Shown: positions 27,101 to 35,996, counted from the first letter of the stretch. The stretch is DNA of 64,000 nt from CAYYAQ01 sp964469555 (GCA_964469555.1 CAYYAQ010000008.1:1-64000), one strand, 5' to 3'. Notes: generated by a model not told the origin, from the letters alone. Numbers and translations are program-made.

Positions 27101-30100
27101 TTCGCGACGAAGTACCCCGGCAACATGCTCAAGCGTCCGGGTCTGATCCTGAACCCTTGGGCCCTCGACGACGACGCTTGGAACACGGCGGTCGGCCTCG
27201 GTGGTGGAGCCAGTGGCCAGTGGGGTGGACGGCGCGGTGGCCGCAAACCGAACCAATCCCGCCGCGGCAGCAGTGGGCGTGGGAGAGGCAGCCGACCGGG
27301 CACTTTCGCGAATCTCGAGTTCCTTCCCGAACCCGCGGTTGTCCTGGTGAATCTCGAGCCGGACGGTGCCGGCCTCGTGAAGATACCGGTCGCGAAGCTC
27401 GGCTCGGGTCAGCTGGTGCACGTCGTCGCCATCGACGGTGAGGACACGGTCTACGCGTCGGTGGTCCGCGACGAAAAACGTCTCGTCGCGCGTGGGCGTC
27501 AGCTGCCGCGGGCGCTTGACGCCGACCGGCATTTCTCCGAGCAGCGGAACATCGAGTTTGTCGCGAAGGGCGGCAGCGCGGTACTCGACGACGTGGCGAC
27601 GGCGAAGGCCGAGACGTACGACTCGCTCGCGAGTGTCTATCGCTTGTTCGCGACTCTGAGCGGTAGCGATGACCTGGCGAAGTTCTCGTTCGTGTTGCGT
27701 TGGCCGGGGCTGACCGCGAAGGAGAAGCGGGAGTTCTACGAACGTCACGCGTGCCACGAGTTGCACTTCTTCGTGCACGAGAAGGATCCGAAGTTCTTCC
27801 GCGACGTCGTGCGTCCGCACCTCGCGAACAAGATGCACAAGACCTTCATGGACCACTGGTTGCTCGGCAACGACCTCACGGGTTATGTCGAGCCGTGGCA
27901 GTTCGGTCGCCTGAACATCCTCGAGCGAATCCTCCTCGCGCGGCGGATCGAGGGTGAGTCGGCCTCGGTGCAGCGGCACGTTCGCGAGCTCTTTGACGTG
28001 AAGCCGCGGAATCCGGGGCATCTCGCGCGGCTCTTCGATAGTGCGCTGAAGGGTGATGCCCTCGACAAACTTGAGAGCCTCAAGAAGAAACTGGGCGAGG
28101 TTCAGGGGAATTTGCGGGAGAGGAACGCGCAGAAGAGTCCCGGTTCGCAGGCTGAAAGTCAGATGCGCAGAGGTAGGGCAGCGGCGCCATCGAAGAAGAG
28201 CAAGTCCATGGATGCAAAACGTGTTCTCAAGGACGAGGCGAGCAAGGGCAAATCCAGGGACAGGTCCGTCGAAGAGAAGCAAACCTCCGAAGAAATGGAG
28301 GCCGAACTCGAGGTCGACGATGCCGATAACCGAGCCGAAGATCTTCTACGCCGCAAGAACGCCAAGGAACTCTACCGTGCGCCGGACCCGACCCGCGCGC
28401 ACGTCGAGCACAACTACTGGCACCGCCGGAATCACGAACACGTCGCGCAATTGATCGGAGTGAACGCGTTCTGGCGCGATTTCGCCATGGCGCCGACTGG
28501 GCGACCATTCATTTCGACTCACGTCGCGGAGGCCACCAGCAACTTTGCAGAGATGCTCATGGCTCTGGCCGTCCTCGATCTGCCGTTCGAATCCAGCAAG
28601 CACCTCTCGAAGGTCGAAGGCACAAAGTTGACGTTGGAGGCAGCCAGCCCTCTGTTGTTGGTGCGCAAGGAACTGGTTGAGACGAAGGGTAGTGCTGTTG
28701 ATAAGGACGCGCCGATCCTGGTCAGCCAGAACTACTACCGGCTGGACGAGCCGTACCGCTTCGACGGCAATCAGCGGTATGACGCGTACGTCGCGGGCGA
28801 ATTCCTGGTCGACGTCGCCTACGGATGTCGTGTTGTCGTCACGAACCCGACTTCGACGCCGCGCAAGCTGGACCTGTTGATGCAGATTCCGCAGGGGTCG
28901 ATTCCTGTGAAGGGCGGTTTCTACACGAAGGGTGTGGCGGTCGCCCTCGGGTCGTACGCGACGTCGTCGTTCGAGTACGCGTTCTACTTCCCGGCGCCAG
29001 GGACGCTGCCGCACTATCCGGTTCACGTCGCCAGCGAAGGCAAGCTCGTCGCGTTCGAGAAGCCGCGCTCCATGTCGGTGGCGCCGGAGCCGAGCAAGAT
29101 TGATCGGGTTTCATGGCAGTACATCTCGCAGAACGGCACGAACGAACAGGTGTTGAAGTTCATCGACGGAGCGAATCTCCAGCGCATCGACTTGACGAAG
29201 ATCGCGTGGCGCATGCGCGATCGCGAAGTGTTCGCGAACGTCGTGAACCGATTGCGAAAGCGCAAGGTGTACGCGAACGTGCTCTGGTCTTACGGCATCC
29301 GACACGGTGACGCTGCCGTTGTGCGCGAGTACCTTCGCCACCAGGATCGCCTGTTGACGCGCTGTGGAGCCGCGCTCGAATCGTCGCTCGTAACCATCGA
29401 TCCGATCGAGCGAAACGTGTATCAGCACATCGAGTACGAGCCGTTGTTCAACGAGCGTGCGCACCGGTTCGGCAAGCAGCGGCGCATTCTCAACCGGCAC
29501 TTCGCAGGTCAGTACCTGTCGTACGTGCGCGTCCTCGGCGCGAGGAAGAAGCTCGACGACGAGGACTGGATGACCGTGACCTACTACCTCGCGTTGCAGG
29601 ATCGCGTGCAAGAGGCGTTGAGTAGCTTCGCCCGGATTCGCCCGGAGAATCTCCCGATGCGGGTGCAGTACGACTACATGGCGGCGTACTTCGATTTCTT
29701 TACGACCGGCACGTCCGTCGCACGGGGTATCGCGAATCGCTACAAGGACCACCCGGTGGAGCGGTGGCGCAAGCTGTTCGGCGATATCCGCAACCAGCTC
29801 GACGAGGCTGCTGGCCAAGAGGTCGCGCAGAGTGATCCGGACAGTCACGCCCAGCGGCAGGCGACGCTCGCCGCGAGCGAGCCCACGCTCGACCTCGCAG
29901 TTGAGTCGCGACGCGTGACGCTGAGGTACAAGAATCTCGAGAAAGTCGAGGTGCGGTACTACGAGATGGACGTCGAGTTCCTGTTCTCGACCCACCCGTT
30001 CGTCCAGCAGGGTTCCGGATCGTTCGCGTACATCAAGCCGAACCGCAGCGAGAGTCGTGGGCTGGACAAGAACAAGGTTGAGCTTGCGTTCGATCTTCCC

Positions 30101-30454
30101 GCTGCCTTCCAGAACTCCAATGTGCTGATCGAAGTGCGGGGAGGGGGCATCACGCGGCGCAAGGCCTACTACGCGAACTCGCTCGCAGTGCAGTGGATCG
30201 AGAACTACGGTCAGCTCAAGGTCACGCACAAGAAGACCGGTAGGCCGTTGTCGACGGTCTACGTCAAGGTGTTCGCTCGATTGCCCAACGGCAGGGTGCG
30301 ATTCTACAAGGACGGCTATACCGATCTGCGTGGTCGCTTCGACTACGCATCGCTCTCCGCCAAGGGCTCACGCGGTGCGCAAAGGTACGCGCTCTTGGTC
30401 CTGAGCGAAGACCACGGTGCCGTGATTCGCGAGGTCGCTCCACCGACGCAATAA
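24110..30454 (+). CDS. Giant secreted protein (2114 residues), macroglobulin-like beta domains
   Basis: The largest intact gene here. A signal peptide (ILLAVLLSMATPIAAQ) is followed by about 400 residues of helical, charged sequence. Beta-rich domains begin near 425, where VIDVDIKNVKKLLVKVFEIN and GLVANHETTSEYSD, then RRPGVYVVELIGNGLSSRAV, resemble macroglobulin-type (MG) sandwiches. Near 1025-1065 is a low-complexity Gly/Arg/Ser linker (GGASGQWGGRRGGRKPNQ), and near 1345-1430 a highly charged Lys/Glu linker. Residues 1430-1700 again look like an ordered helical/beta domain (HNYWHRRNHEHVAQLIGVNA). The end is a carboxypeptidase-regulatory-like beta domain (QLKVTHKKTGRPLSTVYVKV). No thioester CxEQ motif is seen. 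I recall similar very long hypothetical proteins in planctomycetes. Function unknown; a cell-surface or periplasmic role is likely. Confidence 0.9.
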   Translation: MHRHIAQAFSLILLAVLLSMATPIAAQGTPIGFAEDWALATDRAKVLDQLIPGTSDYYYYNCRHHQDTGAFDKVEPLLRAWVQRHGRRARVEEIENRQALLTFDKDPAKTLAFLQRRLGLRFDHQRQMSGAKQNLSTSLDPALVSASAFSRRALQKYPGTVSGFKPSALESLLASDLSDDLLLSLLGRLQRPDVTNLPALVVRNLGHRRSRGFGTLNIHRRLLLDQLEECVRLRARLLNERGFIDVYLRRLRPGEDVQWQRDAKVREAYLDRLQAFADRLAPANNTLKAHVLHHRLKHDLAEGKPNKARLMAYLRLPRTASYVNPDFLRHHRRLGEVVDVNRGFPTGFGPIGSDEKFLRAYLMHFFTTEDSYQTYTEIVRTDYLRRVFAETKILKGLGDMERWYSMLNNPTYYEALKERVEIEFAATQRKHFDPDEAVVIDVDIKNVKKLLVKVFEINTFNYYQKTGREVDASINLEGLVANHETTSEYSDSPLRRVRRRFALDAVRRPGVYVVELIGNGLSSRAVIHKGRLQFTERLGAAGHVFTVRDGSGTRLLNAAIWFGGKNYVADKNGEIGLPYSTSPGRRSMVLRHGELSSLGHFQHHAEVYELTAGIHLDRESLLSRRRARILVRPTLQLNGRSVSLEVLENAVLTIRSRDGHGVESSLEARDFKLFPDKESVHEIQVPSGLSTLSVSLRGRVRNLSRGQTTDIVSATRTFAVNAIDATAETSCPLLGRTEKGYVLDVLGKNGEPKAARAVRFMIHHEYYNDAHTVTLKTDDRGRIILGALPGITHVRASGLPQASSYWILQTSTRTYPAELHGLAGKTLRVPYQGAQRVTSRAAVSLLETRGGEFVRDAFEHVAVVGRFVELRDLPAGDYSLMLKESGHLIKVRVTQGERKFGWAVGKDRLLEMQRGAPLHITDVSVNKDEVRIQLVNGGKEARVHVVATRYLAPFDPFEDLNGPGTLTPGVIAIQHAESTYHSGRSIGDEYRYILDRRFATKYPGNMLKRPGLILNPWALDDDAWNTAVGLGGGASGQWGGRRGGRKPNQSRRGSSGRGRGSRPGTFANLEFLPEPAVVLVNLEPDGAGLVKIPVAKLGSGQLVHVVAIDGEDTVYASVVRDEKRLVARGRQLPRALDADRHFSEQRNIEFVAKGGSAVLDDVATAKAETYDSLASVYRLFATLSGSDDLAKFSFVLRWPGLTAKEKREFYERHACHELHFFVHEKDPKFFRDVVRPHLANKMHKTFMDHWLLGNDLTGYVEPWQFGRLNILERILLARRIEGESASVQRHVRELFDVKPRNPGHLARLFDSALKGDALDKLESLKKKLGEVQGNLRERNAQKSPGSQAESQMRRGRAAAPSKKSKSMDAKRVLKDEASKGKSRDRSVEEKQTSEEMEAELEVDDADNRAEDLLRRKNAKELYRAPDPTRAHVEHNYWHRRNHEHVAQLIGVNAFWRDFAMAPTGRPFISTHVAEATSNFAEMLMALAVLDLPFESSKHLSKVEGTKLTLEAASPLLLVRKELVETKGSAVDKDAPILVSQNYYRLDEPYRFDGNQRYDAYVAGEFLVDVAYGCRVVVTNPTSTPRKLDLLMQIPQGSIPVKGGFYTKGVAVALGSYATSSFEYAFYFPAPGTLPHYPVHVASEGKLVAFEKPRSMSVAPEPSKIDRVSWQYISQNGTNEQVLKFIDGANLQRIDLTKIAWRMRDREVFANVVNRLRKRKVYANVLWSYGIRHGDAAVVREYLRHQDRLLTRCGAALESSLVTIDPIERNVYQHIEYEPLFNERAHRFGKQRRILNRHFAGQYLSYVRVLGARKKLDDEDWMTVTYYLALQDRVQEALSSFARIRPENLPMRVQYDYMAAYFDFFTTGTSVARGIANRYKDHPVERWRKLFGDIRNQLDEAAGQEVAQSDPDSHAQRQATLAASEPTLDLAVESRRVTLRYKNLEKVEVRYYEMDVEFLFSTHPFVQQGSGSFAYIKPNRSESRGLDKNKVELAFDLPAAFQNSNVLIEVRGGGITRRKAYYANSLAVQWIENYGQLKVTHKKTGRPLSTVYVKVFARLPNGRVRFYKDGYTDLRGRFDYASLSAKGSRGAQRYALLVLSEDHGAVIREVAPPTQ

Positions 30455-30467
30455 CTCTCGATACTGT

Positions 30468-30676
30468 CTGGGTGGCAACGACGGCCTGCGTGGTCAGTCC
30501 GTGAAGGGCGTGCGTGACAACCTCGCGAAGATCCTCGACAAGGTCAAAGCCGCCGGCGCGAAGGCGCGGGCTACACCGAGGCGTTTGCGAAGGTGTACGA
30601 CGACCTCGCGGGCGCGAAACCCGTAGCGCTTCCCCGCTTGAAGGTCCCGGATGAGGGTCGAGGTCCCGTGGCGTGA
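30468..30676 (+). pseudogene. Remnant of a GDSL arylesterase / acyl-CoA thioesterase I
   Basis: Two short frames give the C-terminal half of a TesA-like enzyme. The first reads LGGNDGLRGQSVKGVRDNLA and KILDKVKAAGAKA (the GGND block III is complete). After a deletion and a shift near 30565 the second reads GYTEAFAKVYDDLAGAKPVA and ends at TGA 30676. The N-terminal half with the GDSL Ser is gone, and the segment between GAKA and GYTE is lost. Clearly a dead fragment. Confidence 0.7.
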
Positions 30677-30843
30677 ACTGGTCCGGAAGAACTACCGATA
30701 GCGGGCCAGGCGAAAAAAAAACCGCACACCGAGTCAAAGGCAGAGCCCTGAGGTCAGCGAGCCAGCGTCCCTTTGGGTAGACTCGTGATCCCGTGCCCTT
30801 CTCGGGCGGTCACCTCGCCCAACACCATCCAGGTAATCCACGC

Positions 30844-32292
30844 ATGTCGAAACTAACCATTCTAAGTGCCGTGATCCTTTGCGTGCTCACGCCCGCCCTC
30901 TTCGCACAACACCTCAACACGACTCTCCTCCAGAACTGGAAGCGGACCACTAGCTCCACAAGGTTCAGCGACGTCTGGGGCGTCACGATGCCGGACGGGA
31001 AGGAGTTCGCGATTTGCGGCGAAAGGGCCGGTATCTCGATTCTCGACGTGACGGATCCGACCAAGCTCAAGGCGCTCGGGTTCTATTCGGCACCCGGGGG
31101 TTCTTCCTACGCTTGGCGAGACTACACGAACCTCGGCAAGTACATCTACGCGGTCGGCGAGCACCACCGCGGCATACGTGTGTTCGAAATCCAGGCCAAT
31201 GGTCTCCCGAAGGATCACGGCTACGTGCAGACGTCGACGATCGCCTCCGCTCACAACATCCGTTGCGATCCAGCTACCCAACACCTCTACGTCGTCGGTG
31301 GCAACAACAGGGGTCTGGCGATCTTTGATGCGAGTACCACGCCGACCAATCCCAAGTTCATCTCCATCTGGAACGCATCCTACGTCCACGACGCTTGTAT
31401 CCGACGGGGCAAGGCCTACGTCTGCAACGGCAGTTCGTCACTGACCCGGATTCTCGACATCCGGAACCCGTTGAATATCACTCAGGTTGGTTCGTGCAAC
31501 ACAGGGTCTGGATACAACCACTCCGCGTGGGTTTCCGAAGACGACAAGATCCTGTGCGTGGCGGACGAGATCGCGCGCGGGAGCGTGACTCCACACATGA
31601 CGGTGTGGGACATCTCGAGTCCCTCGAAGCCGGTGAAGCTGGGCGACTACGACCCCGGCAACTCGATCGCGCACAACGTGTTCATCATCGGGCGGACAGC
31701 CTTCATGTCGTATTACATCCGCGGTTTCCACATGATCGACCTGGCCGACCCGAGCAAGCCGACCAAGGTCGCGAGCTACGCCACGTCCACGGTCACCACG
31801 AACAGCTACTACGGCGCGTGGGGTTGTTACCCCTTCCAGGACTCTGGTGTCATCTACATAAACGACATGCAGAACGGCTTCTTCGCTCTGCGGGTGAACT
31901 GCGGTCACATCAATCGCTTCGGGACGGGCACGGCGGGTCCGACCGGGGTGCCACGCGCCCGGTTTGACGGAGCCACGCCGAAGGTCGGTGCGAGCAAACT
32001 CCGGTTCGAGGTAGAGAACCTGGAGCCGAGCAAGCCATTCTGGGTCGTGGTCTCTGCGGGCGCCGCTACGTCAGCGGTGACAGCGTTGGGCGCGAAGGTG
32101 CACGTCGATCTGTCGACGGCCACCATACTGGGGCCGCTTGTCGCGGACGCGAATGGCAAGGCGAGCGTGCCTTCCCCCGTGCCAAACAATTCGGGTCTCG
32201 GGAACGCCAAGGTCTATTTCCAGATGTTTAGCCAGCGCGGGACCGAGACGCTGAGTTCGTCTCGTGGCATGTGGGCCGGCATCTGCAAGTAG
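30844..32292 (+). CDS. Secreted choice-of-anchor B / LVIVD repeat protein
   Basis: A 482-residue protein with a signal peptide (AVILCVLTPALFAQ). Residues about 45-370 hold a repeated LVIVD-type propeller: GERAGISILDVTDPTKLKAL, GEHHRGIRVFEIQANG, GGNNRGLAIFDASTTPTNPK, LTRILDIRNPLNITQVG, MTVWDISSPSKPVKLGDYD, GFHMIDLADPSKPTKVASYA. This matches the choice-of-anchor B family of secreted proteins. Residues 395-482 are the C-terminal module shared with other secreted proteins here (ATILGPLVADANGKASVP, then FQMFSQRGTETLSSSRGMWA). Start ATG 30844 is chosen because the signal peptide begins there; the upstream in-frame ATG 30793 adds a poor leader. Binding or adhesion is the likely role. Confidence 0.9.
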   Translation: MSKLTILSAVILCVLTPALFAQHLNTTLLQNWKRTTSSTRFSDVWGVTMPDGKEFAICGERAGISILDVTDPTKLKALGFYSAPGGSSYAWRDYTNLGKYIYAVGEHHRGIRVFEIQANGLPKDHGYVQTSTIASAHNIRCDPATQHLYVVGGNNRGLAIFDASTTPTNPKFISIWNASYVHDACIRRGKAYVCNGSSSLTRILDIRNPLNITQVGSCNTGSGYNHSAWVSEDDKILCVADEIARGSVTPHMTVWDISSPSKPVKLGDYDPGNSIAHNVFIIGRTAFMSYYIRGFHMIDLADPSKPTKVASYATSTVTTNSYYGAWGCYPFQDSGVIYINDMQNGFFALRVNCGHINRFGTGTAGPTGVPRARFDGATPKVGASKLRFEVENLEPSKPFWVVVSAGAATSAVTALGAKVHVDLSTATILGPLVADANGKASVPSPVPNNSGLGNAKVYFQMFSQRGTETLSSSRGMWAGICK

Positions 32293-32322
32293 CAGTCGCC
32301 GCAACCTCCGACGTTCCCTGCC

Positions 32323-32949
32323 CGAATCTACCTTCTGCCGGCGAAGACGGCGCCGATCGTGATTGTGATCCGCCGCAAGCCATCCAAGCTGTTTCACGTT
32401 CTGAAGTGGGACACCGATCTGGACGAGCTTCAGGCCGGGTCGTGGTTTCACGGCAAGCTCTATCCCATGCGGTGCGATGTGTCGCCGGACGGTCGGCACA
32501 TGGTCTACTTCGCGATGGGCTCCGGTGGGCACACGTGGAGCGGCGTGTGCGAGCCGCCGTTCCTGAGGACCATGGCCGAAGGCGAGAACATGGGGATGTG
32601 AAGCGGCGGTGGCTACTTCGCTTCCGACGAGCGACTCCTCGTCAACAGTTGGAGTTCGTCGAAGGGCGATCAGATCGGTGACGACGGTTGGGCATGGCGT
32701 CCTTCGAAGGGTGTTCCGGAGTTGTGCATGCGGTTCCTCGGCTACCTCGAGTACGGCTACACGTTCGGATTCGAGCTCGAAGGTCACTCCGGACTGCTCG
32801 ATGGCGGCGACTGGGCCTGCTACGACAGCCGCGGGCGCCTAGTCTACACCCAAGCCGGGAGTCTCTACCTGTGGGGCCCCGAGGATCTCGACCGTGGCGA
32901 GCCACGCTCCGTCCACGATCTCGAAGGCCTCGAATCGCCGCCTCGCTGA
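32323..32949 (+). pseudogene. Conserved protein gene with an in-frame TGA at a conserved Trp
   Basis: One frame from 32323 to TGA 32949 reads as a single protein of about 208 residues: RIYLLPAKTAPIVIVIRRKP, WFHGKLYPMRCDVSPDGRHM, GHTWSGVCEPPFLRTMAEGE and, after the break, SGGGYFASDERLLVNSWSSS. A TGA at 32599-32601 follows NMGM, exactly where the family, as I remember it, has Trp before the glycine block (type WFGGGYW). TGG to TGA is a single-base change. There is no good start codon ahead of RIYLL, so the first codons may also be lost; GTG 32359 could start a shorter product. Intracellular, function unknown. Nonsense mutation or sequencing error. Confidence 0.75.
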
Positions 32950-33194
32950 CGAAGCTGGTCCGCCTGCAATTATCGCGGCCTCTCGCCGTTAGAGCCCAGC
33001 CCCGCGCGCGATGTGGCCAAAAGACCCGATGGCACCGTGTCGCACTTGTGACGGAGTCCTATCCCACGGATGACAGTGCCTGCCTACTGTCCGCCGAGGA
33101 ACATATCAGGCCACAGGGTACCAACCATCCAGTCCCGAAGATCCCGATTCTGCCACCTAATACAGGACTGGATAGAAACCTGCGGAGACCACAA

Positions 33195-34199
33195 GTGACC
33201 GATGACGAACGCACAGGACCGGAACTCATCCGGGCTACACGCACCTTCTCCCAGGAGTCACGCGCCCGCAGCTGGTGGGCCGTCTGCTCGACCTTCGCGG
33301 TTCTCGCCGCGCTGCTCGCCTTGACGGCACTCGCGACGTGGTGGCCACTGCAACTCGCGGGCTCGATCGCGCTCGGTCTCGTCTTTGTGCGCATCTTCGT
33401 CATCTACCACGACTTCATCCACGGTTCGATTCTCAGGAATTCGCGCCTGGGCCGGGCGGTCTTTTACCTCTTCGGTGTCCTGGCCATGACCCCGCCCTCG
33501 ATCTGGAAGTACTCGCACAACTTCCACCATGCGCACAACATGCAGATCGAGACCTCGAACGTGGGCTCGTTCCCTGTGTGCACGGTTGAGACGTGGCGAA
33601 AGAAGTCCTTCTGGGATCGATTCGGATACCGCATCACGCGTCATCCCGTCGTGGTCGTGTTCGGGTACCTCACGGTGTTCGTGTACGAGTTGTGCATCGA
33701 TTCGTTCGTCACCAACCCGCGCAAGAACTGGCAGGGTGGCTTCGCCGTCTTGCTTCACGCGACGATTCTCACGCTGGTCTGGATGTTCGGCGGGTTCAGC
33801 ATGCTGTTCTTCTGCGTCCTGCTGCCGTTCACTGTCGCGGCCTCGGTCGGCGCGTACCTCTTCTACGCCCAGCACAATTTCGAAGGGATGTACATCCAAC
33901 CGACCGAAGGTTGGTCCCACTCCCGTGCATCGCTCGAGTCGTCGAGCTTCATGAGGATGGGTCGCGTGATGAACTGGATCACGGCCAACATCGGCTACCA
34001 CCACATTCATCACCTGAACGCGATGATTCCGTTCTACCGGCTGCCGGATGCCATGAAGGGCATCCCCGAGCTCCAGAACCCCATCATGACGAGTCTCCAT
34101 CCGCGTGACATCCTGAAGTGCTTCCGACTGAAGCTCTGGGACCCCGAGCAGCGCCGCATGGTCTCCTTCAAGGACGCCGAAGCGGCTACCGCAGCCTGA
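33195..34199 (+). CDS. Membrane fatty acid desaturase
   Basis: A 334-residue protein from GTG 33195, which has GGAGA upstream; the open frame goes further up but without protein character. The three His boxes of membrane di-iron desaturases are clear: HDFIH (near 71), HNFHHAH (near 109) and HHIHH (near 273), with two membrane-span pairs between them (FAVLAALLALTALATWWPL, FYLFGVLAMTPPS, VVVVFGYLTVFVYE, ATILTLVWMFGGFSMLFF). Such enzymes insert a double bond into acyl chains or act on related lipids with O2 and electrons from ferredoxin or cytochrome b5-type donors. The chain position is not predictable. It stands alone, so its electron donor lies elsewhere. Confidence 0.93.
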   Translation: MTDDERTGPELIRATRTFSQESRARSWWAVCSTFAVLAALLALTALATWWPLQLAGSIALGLVFVRIFVIYHDFIHGSILRNSRLGRAVFYLFGVLAMTPPSIWKYSHNFHHAHNMQIETSNVGSFPVCTVETWRKKSFWDRFGYRITRHPVVVVFGYLTVFVYELCIDSFVTNPRKNWQGGFAVLLHATILTLVWMFGGFSMLFFCVLLPFTVAASVGAYLFYAQHNFEGMYIQPTEGWSHSRASLESSSFMRMGRVMNWITANIGYHHIHHLNAMIPFYRLPDAMKGIPELQNPIMTSLHPRDILKCFRLKLWDPEQRRMVSFKDAEAATAA

Positions 34200-34300
34200 T
34201 CGTTCCGAAGCGTTCTACGCCAGCCTCTTCGATCGGAAGGTCGACGCCGACAACCCGGTCAAATACCGCGGGATCGGTGGCGGCATCTGGCCTGCGCCAC
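34200..34300 (+). pseudogene. Short coding-like remnant
   Basis: Directly after the desaturase stop one frame reads FYASLFDRKVDADNPVKYR and GIGGGIWPAPRH, which looks like true protein but lacks start and context. The reading dissolves into Arg/Pro-rich noise by about 34310. Family not recognised. Confidence 0.25.
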
Positions 34301-34405
34301 GACACCCTAACGGATCACGGCCCCTGGTTTACGCACGAGCGCCCGGTTATTGGTCGACGTCTGTTCCTCCTCCTCGTCGTCGGGCGATTCGGGCGAACTC
34401 ACCGG

Positions 34406-35620
34406 CTACTGGACCTTCGCGTCCACGCCGCCGGTCAGCTGCAGTGTGCCCGCACTGTTGCTACCCAGCGCTTGGAACGTCACGCCGAGACCCTTGAAGA
34501 CGGGGTTGTTGGGGATCTGCAGCGTCGTCGTCTGTAGGCACAGGGCGCTGGAGGGCGTCTGGTTGATCACCACGATCGCCGCGCTGTTCAGCACGAGCGG
34601 TCCGAATACGGTGGTCACGGGTGCGGCGCGCAGGCCAGCGGCGAGGGCCGCCGGACCCTGCTTCGCGATCGCCTGCAAATTGAATCTGCTCCCGAGTGTC
34701 GTGCTGCCAGTCAACCAGAGCTCGGTCTGGCCGATGTCGTGAAAGAGCTGCGACAAGCGAGGCTCTGCCCGTGCCGTCGGGCCGAGGACTTGCTCGAGCC
34801 CAGTGGTGTCACCTTTGACGTAGGTATCCATGAAGCCCACGAGCACTGTCATCACGCGGTCGAACACCGCCCGATCTGTCGCGCTGGACAGGCGACTCCC
34901 CGCGATGTTGCTGTGGTCACAGTCGTTGTTGAGTGCGTACAGGGTCTTAAGCTGTTTGTAGTTGGTCGCGAGGTCGTAGAAGCGCTTGCCCTGGTCCCAG
35001 GCGACGATCGAGTCGCCCTTGCCGTGCACGATCGCCATCGGCGTCTTCACCTTGACGGCGTACAGCTTCGCGTAGTCGCGGTTGTAGACCTCCTTGTGGT
35101 TCCACGGCGCGAGCGGCACTCCGGCGAGGTAGCCAGGGTTGTTGGCCAGGATCCGCACTGTGTTGCCGCCACCCATGGAATGGCCGGTCAGCCCGACGCG
35201 CTTTGGATCGAGTGCATTCCTGAAGAACCCGGTGCTGCTGGCGTTCTCGGACGCCACGGCGCTGTAGAGCGCGATCCCATCCGTGGCCTCGGTGTCCGTG
35301 TCCCTGTTTCCGGTATCGCAGATCACCACGACGTAGCCGCGGGCCGCGATGAAGTTCGCCGGGGGCGCGTAGTTGCTCGCGCGCGAGACGTAGCCGTGCA
35401 AGAACACAACGACCGGCCAACCGCCCGTGATCTTCTTGAGCGGTGCGTTGCGTCCCGTGGAAGTCGCGGGGTAGTGAACCTGCACGGTCAAGTTCTTGGA
35501 TCCGCTGCTCGTCGGGTTCGCGAAACTCGTGGGGAAGTAGCCGACCTTCTCAAGCTGCGCGGCGATGGGAGACGCGATGAGCAGCGTGGTCGCGAGCGCG
35601 AGACGATGGAGACGGCGCAT
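34406..35620 (-). CDS. Secreted cutinase/PETase-like alpha/beta hydrolase with C-terminal module
   Basis: A 404-residue protein from ATG 35620 with a signal peptide (LALATTLLIASPIAAQ). Residues about 40-290 are an alpha/beta hydrolase of the chlorophyllase/PETase type: oxyanion strand VVVFLHGYVSRASNYAPP, nucleophile elbow VGLTGHSMGGGN, acid in IVHGKGDSIVAWDQG and His in NNDCDHSNIAG. The GHSMGGG elbow and the GDSI acid motif are those of the polyesterase lineage. Residues about 310-404 are the C-terminal module shared by other secreted proteins in the window (FGPLVLNSAAIVVINQ, then VTFQALGSNSAG). A secreted esterase acting on lipid or polyester-like substrates is likely; plastic degradation is not implied by sequence alone. 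The longer frame to 35902 is unlikely. Confidence 0.88.
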   Translation of the reverse strand: MRRLHRLALATTLLIASPIAAQLEKVGYFPTSFANPTSSGSKNLTVQVHYPATSTGRNAPLKKITGGWPVVVFLHGYVSRASNYAPPANFIAARGYVVVICDTGNRDTDTEATDGIALYSAVASENASSTGFFRNALDPKRVGLTGHSMGGGNTVRILANNPGYLAGVPLAPWNHKEVYNRDYAKLYAVKVKTPMAIVHGKGDSIVAWDQGKRFYDLATNYKQLKTLYALNNDCDHSNIAGSRLSSATDRAVFDRVMTVLVGFMDTYVKGDTTGLEQVLGPTARAEPRLSQLFHDIGQTELWLTGSTTLGSRFNLQAIAKQGPAALAAGLRAAPVTTVFGPLVLNSAAIVVINQTPSSALCLQTTTLQIPNNPVFKGLGVTFQALGSNSAGTLQLTGGVDAKVQ

Positions 35621-35708
35621 GGTGGGTCCAGAATACCAAAGGGTCGAGGGGCCTGCGCCGTTTCTTCGTGTCGGGCGAATCAGGGAATCTGGCATGATGG
35701 GGGACACC

Positions 35709-35996
35709 ATGCGCAAACTCGTGTTAGCGGCCTGCCTCTCCCTGCTCGTGCCGATCAGTTGCCAGTCGTCGCCAAAGCTCGCGACGGCACGGAGCGGTAT
35801 GATCAGTAGCGCGCACCCACTCGCCACCGAGGCAGGACTTCGAATACTCCAGGGGGGAGGCAACGCGTTCGACGCCGCGGTCGCGGCTGCGCTGAGCGTC
35901 ACCGAACCGATGATGTCGGGAATGGGTGGCTACGGCACAATCCTGATCCACTCGGCGAAGGAGGAGCGGATCCGTTACCTCTTCGTCTCGGCTTGA
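35709..35996 (+). pseudogene. ggt: Gamma-glutamyltransferase, N-terminal fragment
   Basis: A 95-residue frame with a lipoprotein-like signal (LVLAACLSLLVPISC) followed by the start of a gamma-glutamyltransferase: ARSGMISSAHPLATEAGLRI, LQGGGNAFDAAVAAALSVTE, MMSGMGGYGTILI. The enzyme is normally about 550 residues and matures by self-cleavage at a Thr near residue 390. Here it breaks off after EERIRYL and ends at TGA 35996, losing the whole catalytic part. Confidence 0.8.

Noticed and set aside
32599..32601. UGA recoding (selenocysteine or Trp) in the interrupted gene
   Set aside because: The expected residue is Trp, TGA ends many other genes here, and no selenocysteine-insertion hairpin is evident; a nonsense change or base error is simpler.
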